Origin: Icerya purchasi
Lineage: Eukaryota > Arthropoda > Insecta > Hemiptera > Monophlebidae
Assembly: GCA_039619475.1 (NCBI GenBank)
Contig: CM077115.1
Span: 538,936,315 to 539,000,314, forward strand
Reading direction: 5' to 3'
DNA length: 64,000 nt
Shown: positions 54,991-64,000 of the stretch, piece by piece
Numbering within the stretch: position 1 is the first letter of the stretch
Layout of the letters: each line of letters opens with the position of its first letter
Program-made: the position numbers and the translations under genes
Notes under the pieces: model-generated
Told to the model about the DNA's origin: nothing
The model's input: only the letters and a program-made list of their open reading frames with translations
Database searches by the model: none

Positions 54991-55560
54991 GCTTATGTAT
55001 GTGTGATTTTGTTTCGTGCGCGTGTAATTGATATGAAGAATCTTTGAGCTGGAAAAAACACGTACAAGTCTTAAATTCGAAAATAAGACAGATAATTCCA
55101 GCTCTGTACGAATTAAAGCCAGGTACTTTCATATAAAACACTACGTATATACTGCAATGCAATAATTATGGCTAGAATTCTATATGGAATCCAAATATTA
55201 CTGGAGGCGAAGTGATTCGAGATCAATCATGTATAGAAGGAAAATGATGAAATGTCTCCAAAGATGTACTACTTACTACTATTACAGGTTACTCGATGAA
55301 TATAATATCAATAATATAAGGTTACCAACTAGGCCAAAAACTACTCGAATAACAAGAAATCGAAGTATAATATATATTACATATACGCTAGAGGGGCAAA
55401 TCTGCGAATTGATAGTACAGGTGATAATTCGGTTTTAATTAAATTAATAAGAATTATCCCCAATCACATTATAAACGAAAATAGCATTATAGGTGTGTGG
55501 AAAAAGGAGGTAGTGAAATGGCTGAAGGATTGGTGCAAAGAATAAAAACAAACTGCGTCC
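54991..55560 (+). pseudogene. LINE RT C-terminal fragment
   Basis: Broken plus-strand frames read SWKKHVQVLNSKIRQIIPAL followed by YELKPGTF near 55045-55130 and, in the next frame, IYCNAIIMARILYGIQIL near 55148-55200. These correspond to the helices after the RT palm in Jockey-like LINEs (the S.K.HI..L..K...L and LYGI.IW patterns). Everything after 55250 is too decayed to place. Confidence 0.5.
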
Positions 55561-56357
55561 GAATTCCTCTCACCTAGATAGTTCAATCATGCAGCTACTG
55601 ATTATATACAAAATTCTATGTTGTTGTTATTGTGTCATTCCTTTTTCGTTTAACTTACTGTTTCGGAATTCATAAATACGATATTGTTTGCGAACGCTAT
55701 CTTTATATATATGTATATATGACTATTTTGAGTGAATAAATGTATGTGTATGGTTTTTTTCTTTATTCTTTATACCTATATATATATATATATAAGTTAT
55801 ATATATTTACTAGGACTAATATTAATTAAGGTTTATATAATTTCGATGTGTATAATAAGTATGTATAAATTTATAACGTGTACAACACAAATAAACGATA
55901 ATAAGAGAGTCGGGCACTCACGCAACGGACATACTTGCCCAGTGAGACCCACGAACTTATTTTAAAATTTAAAAAAGAAAAAAAAAAAAATTACGATCTG
56001 GCAATTAAATTGGCCGGCGAAAGGACAGAAAGGTCAGCCTTAAGCAGAAAAATAAAAATTGATAAACTTGCCGGAATCGAATATGCGATCGGGGAAAAAG
56101 TATGTGTAAAGAAACATACTCTATAAAATAAAATTAAAAAGCGATGTCAGAAGTTTTTTTTTTTTTTTTTTTAAATTATTATTTTTACTGATACAATCTT
56201 AATTTATAATTAAATAAGTATCTACTTTAATAAATGTTGCATTAAACTAAGCCAAACCCATGTGAAAGCAACAGTCCATTGACCGCTGCTCCTAACATAT
56301 TACATATTTACAATAGATAATAATTACAATCGTACATATTACATCCTATAATGTATA
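55561..56357. other. AT-rich non-coding stretch
   Basis: (TA)n at 55775-55795, poly(T) at about 56154-56172. A 63-codon frame at 55935-56126 is Lys-rich and resembles nothing I can name. Confidence 0.45.
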
Positions 56358-56365
56358 CATATGTA

Positions 56366-56623
56366 CATGGGCGTCGCCAGCAGGGGGGGGGGCAGCTGCC
56401 CCTGGAGCCTTGAAACTTTTTAATCAACTGGCCATAATGAGCATAAGCGCGTAATCATGAATAATTTGCCAGAAACCCACGAAAATTATGTTTTAATTAA
56501 GATTTTATTCTTGTTTAATAAAATATTAAGCCTTTACAACTTATAAATTTTATTTTTTCTATAACTCATATCCTTTTTCTATCATCTTGCCCCCCCCTGG
56601 CCCATCGGCTGGCGACGCCCTTG
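56366..56623. mobile_element. hAT-type MITE, copy 2
   Basis: A 258-bp element with the same ends as 6681-6986 (CATGGGCGTCGCCAGC; right end reversed CAAGGGCGTCGCCAGC). A perfect 8-bp duplication catatgta lies at 56358-56365 and 56624-56631. The interior, CACGAAAATTATGTTTTAAT onward, is shared with copy 1; part of the middle and the right-hand region is deleted relative to copy 1. Confidence 0.92.
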
Positions 56624-56644
56624 CATATGTATATATATATATTA

Positions 56645-57309
56645 CTAAATCAAATCTGATGAATGGCGTCGTTTAAGGCGCCTTACGTCTTCTCTGGTGT
56701 TAAGAAGTCGAATCATTTCTACGTTAACATGTCGATGAATCCGGTTTCCATGTTTAATGGCCATTTGCTTAATAACATCATTGACCATGTGCAGGTCCCT
56801 ATGATGGATATCATCATTTCGAGAATAGCGATATGCACCGACTATTGTTCGCAAAGTGATGTTCTGCCTCGCCTGAATTTTTGCACGATTTGAGTTACTA
56901 GTACAACCCCAGAGCTGTATTGTCCATATCGGCATAATGATCTGGCACGGTACAGAATGCATTTATGTCGAACATCCGGTGGCGCGATCTCCGACCTATC
57001 AACCACTGTAATTGTTTCGCTGTGTGCTTAATTTGTTGGCACTTCATCTGAACGTGCACATTCCACGTAAGACGCCTGTCCAAGTGCATATCTAAATACT
57101 TGGCAGAATTTACCTGTGGTACAGAGGCTTATTCCCCACATATAATTGCGGTAATTTGTCTTATGTCAGAAGTGAGATCTATTATATGAAGGACCATATA
57201 TAATTACGCGAAAGGTATTTGATAATGCGTACGAAATTTGTGACGAGGAGAACGGTGTCTCTGAAGGCACACACAACCATGATAATCTCCGACCGGCGAA
57301 ATAGAAATT
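56645..57309 (-). pseudogene. Jockey-like LINE, RT C-terminal end
   Basis: Minus strand: MHLDRRLTWNVHVQMKCQQI and KQLQWLIGRRSRH at 56990-57089, then after a frame change IMPIWTIQLWGCTSNSNRAK, NITLRTIVGAYRYSRND and IHHRDLHMVNDVIK at 56645-56950. This is the usual C-terminus of Jockey-group reverse transcriptases (L.R.LTW..H; QLWG.AS.SN; RDL.M..V). A TA-rich tail lies at about 56624-56644. The part beyond 57170 is barely readable and is then interrupted by element N copy B. Confidence 0.83.
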
Positions 57310-57317
57310 GAAGAAAT

Positions 57318-59735
57318 GGGGACACACGAATTGCGCACCAACCACTAACACAGTGACAAGTCACACTCGAATTGCGCACCAGACCCGAAATAGCCCACCC
57401 GCTGACAACTCGAATTGCGCACCGCCTTTATAAAAAATATATAAAATCGATGAAGGGCTTAAAAAATGAGTAAAAGTCGCTCTTTCAGTGACTTCCAAAA
57501 TGTGTTATCGTAATGAAACGCGTTTACTATTTGGAATAATAAGCGAACTACATTTCAGTCGATTAAAAAAGACTTTAACGTTTGCGAAAAATAGGCTACT
57601 ATCCCGTTAGCAGTACGATTGTTATTCGAAATATTTTTAACAACCTCTAGGGAACGTACTCATATTTAAAGAAATGTTGCATAAAATAGAGTGTAATTTT
57701 TGCACGAATATTATTATATAAAATAACGTAAATTACCATAATATTTCTAACTGAATCAGTAGAATTTTCAGCGCACGGCATATTATGTTTCATGAAGCTT
57801 CTATTTCACATTTATACAAAATACTTTCATATCAACTGATTAATGTACATAAAATATAAATGTGACCATGTAAAATTTTCGAGTTTCACAAATTAGTATC
57901 TATTATTATAATATAGAGTTACTTCGAGTTTCGGGAAAGTTTCAGTTCAGATTTTATTTTATTCATTAATCAGCGTTCAATCATAAATTGTCATTTGAAT
58001 TAAAACCAAATTTATTAAAAATCGTAATTTTTTCATTTAGTGTACCATCAAACAATACATAGTATTCTACTTAAATTTTAAATAACAACGCAAAAATTTA
58101 CCATTAAAATAAAATCTTATTTAAAACAATTTAATGATAAAACTTACAATGATAATGATTACGTAAATAAATAGTGTCAGTACTACTACCTTTTTTCTTT
58201 AAATGTTAGTTGGATTTAACAAGATAATTTTCCTTCGTCAAGTTTTTGTAGTTTATTGTATATTTTAAATAGTTTCTACTCTAGATAATAGATATTTTTG
58301 CGCACATTTGGTTGGTATTAATGTATTTTGTTAGATAAATGATAAAGAAGCAGAAGTTTAAACTCAAATTTAGGTGTTATGAAAATTAAAAAGTAATTCT
58401 TAGAAGCAACACTGAAATATGGGTTCATTACTTCCGTGTAATGTTTTCCATTAATACAGAACATGCCCGCGAAAAAAAATTTTTTTTTTTGAACTTTTAA
58501 GTTTCCAGCACCCTCCGGTAATTTAAATTTAAAGCTAAAATATCGTTATATTTTTCTTTCCAAAGTATCCGTTTATATATTTCCGAAAACTACATTCGTT
58601 TGCCGTTTTTAGATCCAAACGGGGTTTAAATTAAGTGCTTATTAGAAATGTTTATTGCGATGCAAAGTTTTTGTTGTTTATTGTATATTTTAAATTTCAG
58701 GAATAATATCGGTTGGTGATTTATGCATTTTGAAGTAATTTTTAGATAATTTTAAATTTGTCATGTTACATATTCTTAACTCGTTGCTCGATTTTTAGCG
58801 CTCAGGGGTTAGAAGAGTTGTTCAAACGTTAGCATTTTCTGAAATAGCATTTAATACTATTTTTGTATACAGCTTTACATTTTAACGTGTAAGCGTCATA
58901 ATTTTTCCTCATAAAAAAACATCAAAAATTATCATCCGACTTATAATAAGTACATAACAGTAATTCGACACTGTTTATAGAAATAAAATGATGTTTCAAA
59001 ATTGTTATTTTACAGGGGCTTTTTAGAATTCAAATTGTTCTAGAAATATTCGTCCCCATAATAAAACTGTTGATAATTGCTTAACACATTAATGGTAACA
59101 CGAAATTAACATTAACGTATATATGAAAGTGAAATATTTTATTAAAAATAATAACTTACAAATAAGGAAAAATTTTAGCTGCCGCTATGTCAAAAGGTAG
59201 TAGTATACACGTTTAATCATAAATATAATTCTTTTGAAATTAGAAAGATAAAATATCACAAATGTAGACACAATTAGGAGTAAGCTAAATTACTGCAAGT
59301 TGAGCTATAACTGGTAAATTGCAAAAGCCGGAATCAATTTTTAATGATTAAAACATAAATATATCACAGTTATTTATCGGAACTACTTGTTTTAAAAACA
59401 AAAATGGAATTAGAAGTTTAAAGAATTACGTATTTTTAAAATTAATCTGGCGTATTCTCAAATATTTTTTAATAAACCGTCATTATAGAGGAATGATTTT
59501 TAATACATAAGCAGGTGTATAGTAATTTTCATTAGTAGATTAAAAATTAATTGTCAAAAATACGATACGTAAAAATGTTGAAAGTTATCGAACATTAAAA
59601 ATATAGTACGATCAAGCGCCATCAGTTTTGGAAACCCTTAGTCCAGTGAACAGCGATTATGGTCCGAGCGTCGTTTTCGTTTGTTTTTTTATATTTCATG
59701 CCTGCAAACTTCCGGTGCGCAATTCGAGTGTGGCC
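57318..59735 (-). mobile_element. Non-autonomous hAT-like element N, copy B (inverted)
   Basis: Reverse complement of copy A over its length. A perfect 8-bp duplication gaagaaat lies at 57310-57317 and 59736-59743. Its left end holds GGGGACACACGAATTGCGCA, and three copies of the 16-18 bp motif occur within about 105 bases; its right end holds one, where copy A has two. It is 2418 bp and non-coding. The different duplications of A and B show two independent insertions, not one segmental copy. Confidence 0.9.
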
Positions 59736-59743
59736 GAAGAAAT

Positions 59744-61264
59744 ATGTAGGCCAAGCAAGAGCAAATTATGTAAATATATGTATATATATATATATATTGT
59801 AAATATATGTATATATATATATATATGAAAAAAAAATTGTTTATGTGATATTATAGTATTTAGACACACGCATGTTAAAGTGTAAATAGAGTAGGTGGTT
59901 AGGGGTAACGGGTAAAAAGGTATCGTGACCAAAATTTCGGTTATCAAAAAAATTAGACAATTATTAAGATTAAAAATGTAAATAATAATTCGTAAGTCAA
60001 AGTCTGACCGGAAAGTGAGAAAATAAGTGTAAATATTGTACATTTCTTCACTCATTTTACAAGAAATACGAGTATACTAAATTTTGTAAAATTCCCTAAA
60101 GGGGATTTGCGAGAAAAAATGAACGGGTCTAAAATTTTTGGTTGATAGCGTTCAGGCGAAATTTGTCTAATGTATTTTTCTTTGGAAACGCAGTTTTAAT
60201 TTTGAATTCCGCTTAAATTCCGAAATTCGTTTTAATTTTGAAAATATGTTTTAAAGAGAACATTTACGTTTATAATTTGCAAATTGATTATGCTGGCGTT
60301 TGAAAAATTTTAAATCGTGTAAATGTTTGTTTTCTGTTGAAAATACAGAAGATGACACTAATGTATGAAATTACCGAATTGTTAAAATTATCGGTTAACG
60401 TCTAAGTTAAGTTTAGTTGAATTTAAACGATTTTCATTTCATGTGAGAAACAATTAAAATACTTTTAAAAAAGGTACATCGAATCAACATACGTCAGACC
60501 ATTCTCGTTAATTAGAAATTAGAAATGACAGAGCGTTACTGCAAAACATAAAAGTGATTATGTTTACACTAGCAAAAAAAATCCTGTTTGACCAAAAACG
60601 GTTACTCATTTAATTTGCTACACATCAAAACTGTGATGATATATAATGTATACATATATCGTATTTCACTAGCTGTTTAATTATGACCCGAGTTGAGTAA
60701 AAAACATTTTAGTAGCAGTGATAGTTTATCGGTTTCACGTCTATTATTCGGCTTTTTCAGAATATTTCCGAGAATTTTTACGAAGAGAGAAGTGGTTTTC
60801 CGGCGAATGCAGAAAATCACCGAGGTTGTCTTTCAGTATATTGGCCGTAGTTCACAAAAGGGCTTGTAAATAGAATGCCCAGGCGAACAATGTAAACAGC
60901 CAAAAAGGTTAACGAATGTCGCTAGGCGCATCCAACGATCGGCCATGATTAAAAAAAAAAGTAAGAGAAAGGCGAGTTTTTAGAAAAAGTATAGAACTGG
61001 TATTCTATTTATAGGATCGGTAAAAGAAAAACAAACGATACCGGAATATTGTCGAAAGAAACGAAACTAGGTCAGAACCTGATGGTTAGAGTTTCCTAGA
61101 AAACACACCGAGACGAGTGTTGGAAGGAAATAAGAGATGTTTAGATACAAAATATATTCGAACATAAAGGCAACGGCACGAACAGGCAAAGTGACAAGGG
61201 TAGGTTAAAAGAAGTCTGCCACCGATAAAAAGCCAGTTGACAAACAATAGAAAAATAGTTTTTA
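59744..61264. other. AT-rich non-coding stretch
   Basis: (TA)n-type tandem tract at 59775-59826, including two near-identical 40-bp units. No gene recognised between 59830 and 61264. Confidence 0.55.
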
Positions 61265-61980
61265 TTTAAAGGACATTGTCGAATCCTTAGAGTATATGAG
61301 GTAAAAATATATCTCATTGGTAAGGCTACTTGGACTACAATTTTTCGAAAATTAAGGGAATTTACGAAACAGGTGAGGAACGCTGTTACTTGTGATAATG
61401 CCACTTTATTTCACTGTAAAATTTAGGTCAAGTATTGCAAAGCAGAAAATATAAATGTAATAACAGGTCGATTTACTCGCCCAAATGCAACCCAGTTGAA
61501 AAGATAAACCGCGAAATTGCGAAATTTTTGCGTTTGCTTGCACATAAGAATAACAAAAACCGGATAAAACATGTAAACCGGATAATGGAAGAGAAATTCT
61601 GAATCGTGTACCGTGTACGGTGACTGCCATTAGCGTCTATTATTTAATGAAAAAACAAATGCCGGATTGATGCATTTATGAAAATGATATCTGCAGAGCC
61701 AAATTATGACTATAAGCAAACGTTGAAAATCGCGAGAGAAAATTATCTAAATGATATCGGAACTCGTGAGGGAAGAAATGATGCACTTAAACATCGAACA
61801 TATGGAGTAGGGGAGTTAGTGTATATAATGAAACATATCCTATCAAATAAATTCAAAAAACGATATGAAAAATCAGGTTTGTTATATGATGAACCCTGTA
61901 GGATAAAAACAAAAAATTTTTGATAATGCATATGTGACGTTCGCCGAGAAAAGGGATCTGTAGCGTGAAAATATGGGTTT
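61265..61980 (+). pseudogene. Gypsy-like integrase core and C-terminal fragment, copy 2
   Basis: A broken core: KIYLIGKATWTTIFRKLREF near 61300-61360, VTCDNATLFH near 61385-61415 (a catalytic Asp of the DDE set), KYCKAENINVI near 61430-61465, NPVEKINREIAKFLR at about 61490-61535 with the third catalytic residue. The C-terminal part, frame 61678-61923, reads GVGELVYIMKHIL and SGLLYDEPCRIK. From 61643 it matches 44300 onward almost base for base. The core upstream of 61643 is not shared with the 44-kb copy. Confidence 0.78.
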
Positions 61981-62150
61981 TGAGTTAAACACGGATTCTG
62001 ATACTTGAAAGTGTGCAAAAGAAGATGCAGTATGTGTGTTTTTTTGCAAACTTTTATTTAACGTCTTACAACAAAACCGACTAAAGAAAATTACAAAAAG
62101 TGGAAAACGTTACAAATTTTAACAAAATTGTACACCTATTTTGTTAGTTT
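61643..62150 (+). repeat. 500-bp duplicated segment, copy 2
   Basis: Pair of 44300-44805. Sharing begins at ATTTAATGAAAAAACAAATG and ends near TTGTACACCTATTTT. The following 62151-62340 is unassigned. Confidence 0.85.
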
Positions 62151-62340
62151 TTTTATAAGGATTTGTTTCCATATAGTGATGAAATAGACTGAACAGCATT
62201 CGTTTCTTTGCCAATTTCAAATTATTCGTCTAGTAAATAATTCTTTTGAACCTTTTTTTTTATTGTTACGATTGGAAATGTTTCGGGTCCTTTTTTCGAG
62301 CTACCAATGTAACAATTTTGTTATTTTTCGGGGTTCCTTT

Positions 62341-62708
62341 TACGGTCTGGTGCCATTTTGCCTAATTCTCATTTCGCTTAAAAATGGAATGACCCATAAA
62401 AAAATAATAATAATAATAATTTGAAAAAAACCAACTTTGCTACACGGTCACGTTTGGTAGACAGGCGGGGGATCCTTCGATTTTTCAACCAAGAAAGCGT
62501 CTTTGACAAACCATGCCGCGTTTGCTAGCTGCAGAGACCGTCCGAGAAATTGAATGATTGTTACCCAAATTTTATTATTTTGCTAGTTCGGACAGCGTCA
62601 TTACTGAATCCGTTTCAATATGCGGAAAATCACCGCATACTGACTGCTTTACGCTATGAAGTCGCAATTTGTTCTTGCTTATGTGTTATGCGTATTTTGA
62701 AGGAAACT
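62341..62708. mobile_element. DNA transposon F, copy 3 (left part only)
   Basis: Begins TCTGGTGCCATTTTGCCTAA with TCTCATTTCGCTTAA following, the same terminal motif seen in copies 1 and 2. It continues through CGACCGTCCGAGAAATTGAA to AAGGAAACTCTTCT. It stops there, joined to a fragment of element N, so the right half is missing. Confidence 0.75.
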
Positions 62709-62710
62709 CT

Positions 62711-62776
62711 TCTAACGAGTTAAGAATATGTAATATGACAAATTTAAAATTATCTAAAAATTACTTCAAAATGCAT
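62711..62776 (+). mobile_element. Element N, internal fragment D
   Basis: Sixty-six bases, ACGAGTTAAGAATATGTAAT through CAAAATGCAT, match 28014-28078 of copy A with two or three differences. No ends are present. It marks a rearrangement joining transposon F and element N. Confidence 0.75.
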
Positions 62777-63929
62777 GAACTGACAAGGCTTCGGCTTTGT
62801 TATTTTCATCGACGGACGGTTTTTGTCTGTGTGCGAGTCGTGTTTTTTCATGCTAGGCACGGTTGACCGGACACATATGTGCAGATCGCGTTATTTTGTC
62901 TTCTATTTTATTCAAAGTCTAATTCCAATTGCCGAGATTTCATAAGCTATTCGCAGCACATTTTTAGAGTTATTTATTTATTTATTTATTTAATATTTTT
63001 TTTCTCTTTCATTCGTTTCGCCTTACCACTTTATCTTCTGGCAAATCTTCTCCTTATCTGAATCAAAAAATAGAACAATTCCGCAGAAAAGAAATATAAT
63101 TCATAATAATATACATTTTAAATAATTCCTCTCCTAATAAGAAGGAAAAATCAAATAGGAATAAAAAGGAGTAGAAGTGATAAGATTCGGGGCAGAATTT
63201 TCTCTATTTTCTTCTTTTGCCCTTCCCCCTTTCCCCTCTTTTCTACCCTATCCTTTTGCTTAATTTCTTTTCAATTGCGCAGTATGATTCATCCAAGTCA
63301 GTTGCCCATTGACTCAGGTTTAAGCACTGCTGTCTCCTGTTTTATATTTATTTTTATTATTAAAAGTGCTGTTGCTGTAGTGGCCATATCCACTATTGAA
63401 CATTGGTACCTTCTATCTTCTGATTTTTTTCTTGAATGGGCTCACGTCGAGTTGACGTACTCAATCTTTGAGCTGAGTTCCATTTGGAGTTCCTTTTTTT
63501 CTCGCTTTTACTGTTGCATTTATACAGTTGTGAGACTAGCTGGCGTGTATAGATATGGCTTCGTAACACCCAGCTCCAGTTTTAAGTGCAATGGTCTAAC
63601 TACAACTGACTTTATTTTATTTATATGGATGTTTTCATACCTCTTTCCTGTTTTTCCAAAATGTCCATATATCTCCTTCATTTCTGCTCCCAAATGTGTT
63701 TTATCATCTCCTTTTCTATTACGCTTTGTTTCCCTCTAGAATCTAGCTGCCCTGACTCACTTCCTCCTGTATTCTAATCATTATAGTCGATTGTTCCTTT
63801 CTTCTCTATCCAACTATCCTTGCTATTTTAGTATAAATGCTTTGCATTTATATCTTCCATTGTGCCCTCCTATTGCTTCCTACTTCATTCTCTTACCTCT
63901 TTTGCTCCTAATTCCTCTTTAGCTCTACA
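62777..63929 (+). other. Unassigned, possibly the 5' UTR of a LINE
   Basis: The stretch from about 63170 is pyrimidine-rich and leads directly to the LINE endonuclease start codon at 63930. A 154-codon frame at 63275-63739 shows mostly hydrophobic residues from T-rich DNA and no domain. If it is a LINE leader then a full-length LINE begins near here and continues beyond the window. Confidence 0.35.
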
Positions 63930-64000
63930 ATGCCGGCTGTGTTTAATCTGCTACAATGGAATTGTCGTAGTCTCAGAGCCAACAAAAATTCATTGGAGGG
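63930..64000 (+). CDS. LINE ORF2 start: AP-endonuclease domain (runs off the window)
   Basis: ATG at 63930 opens MPAVFNLLQWNCRSLRANKN followed by SLEG at the window edge. The pattern (I/L)QWNCRS(L/I)R.N is the first strand and conserved Asn of the apurinic-like endonuclease that nicks target DNA in I, R1 and Jockey LINEs. It is the only LINE start in the window, so this may be a fuller copy. Which LINE family of this window it belongs to is not shown. Confidence 0.75.
   Translation, partial: MPAVFNLLQWNCRSLRANKNSLE

Noticed and set aside
63275..63739. 154-codon plus-strand frame
   Set aside because: Hydrophobic residues from T-rich DNA, no domain; more likely the leader of the LINE starting at 63930.

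Overview
The window is AT-rich eukaryotic DNA, almost certainly from an arthropod and most likely an insect. The evidence is an errantivirus/baculovirus-F-type envelope fossil, RNase H-bearing LINEs, Mutator- and hAT-type transposases, a Helitron, a tRNA-derived SINE, many (TA)n and (AAT)n microsatellites, and no operons or ribosome binding sites. I cannot name the species. Nearly all of the sequence is a transposon graveyard with repeated nesting. Only two long intact reading frames exist. They are intronless paralogues of exactly 500 codons each, of the BTB-BACK-Kelch type (12441-13943 and 34813-36315), both on the + strand. Each has its own TATA-like box about 85 bases upstream and an AATAAA signal just downstream.

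Layout. 1-9.2 kb: minus-strand LINE fragments, a hAT scrap, a hAT-type MITE (6681-6986) and a (TA)n-embedded repeat. 9.2-14.3 kb: an LTR-like repeat, an inverted-repeat DNA transposon (9636-12346) and BTB-Kelch gene A. 14.3-25 kb: LTR-like and LINE-tail scraps, a composite Helitron (17069-18273) and a broken Mutator-like transposase (22949-24655, minus). 25.2-31.9 kb: a three-level nest. A minus-strand LINE is split by a 6-kb hAT element (25771-31789), whose transposase gene is split by a 2.5-kb non-autonomous element (26971-29505). 32.5-36.7 kb: an envelope pseudogene (minus), an LTR-like repeat and BTB-Kelch gene B. 36.7-42.3 kb: a dispersed repeat, an RTE LINE tail, and a MULE transposase fossil. 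42.4-54.2 kb: broken Gypsy-like pol pieces, hit by a SINE, two LINEs and a DNA transposon; an SGNH-esterase-like segment precedes the protease; then an LTR/PBS-like junction and a coiled-coil, gag-position repeat frame. 55-64 kb: LINE fragments, a second MITE, the inverted second copy of the 2.5-kb element (57318-59735), an integrase piece, and the start of a LINE endonuclease frame running off the end.

Working together: the transposon genes are all broken and none looks active as it stands. The host-type signal is the BTB-Kelch pair, which by family would be substrate adaptors of Cullin-3 ubiquitin ligases. The two genes share flanks that are more alike than their coding sequences, and the Kelch half has diverged most. 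This is the most interesting biology here. No rRNA, free-standing tRNA or CRISPR was seen.
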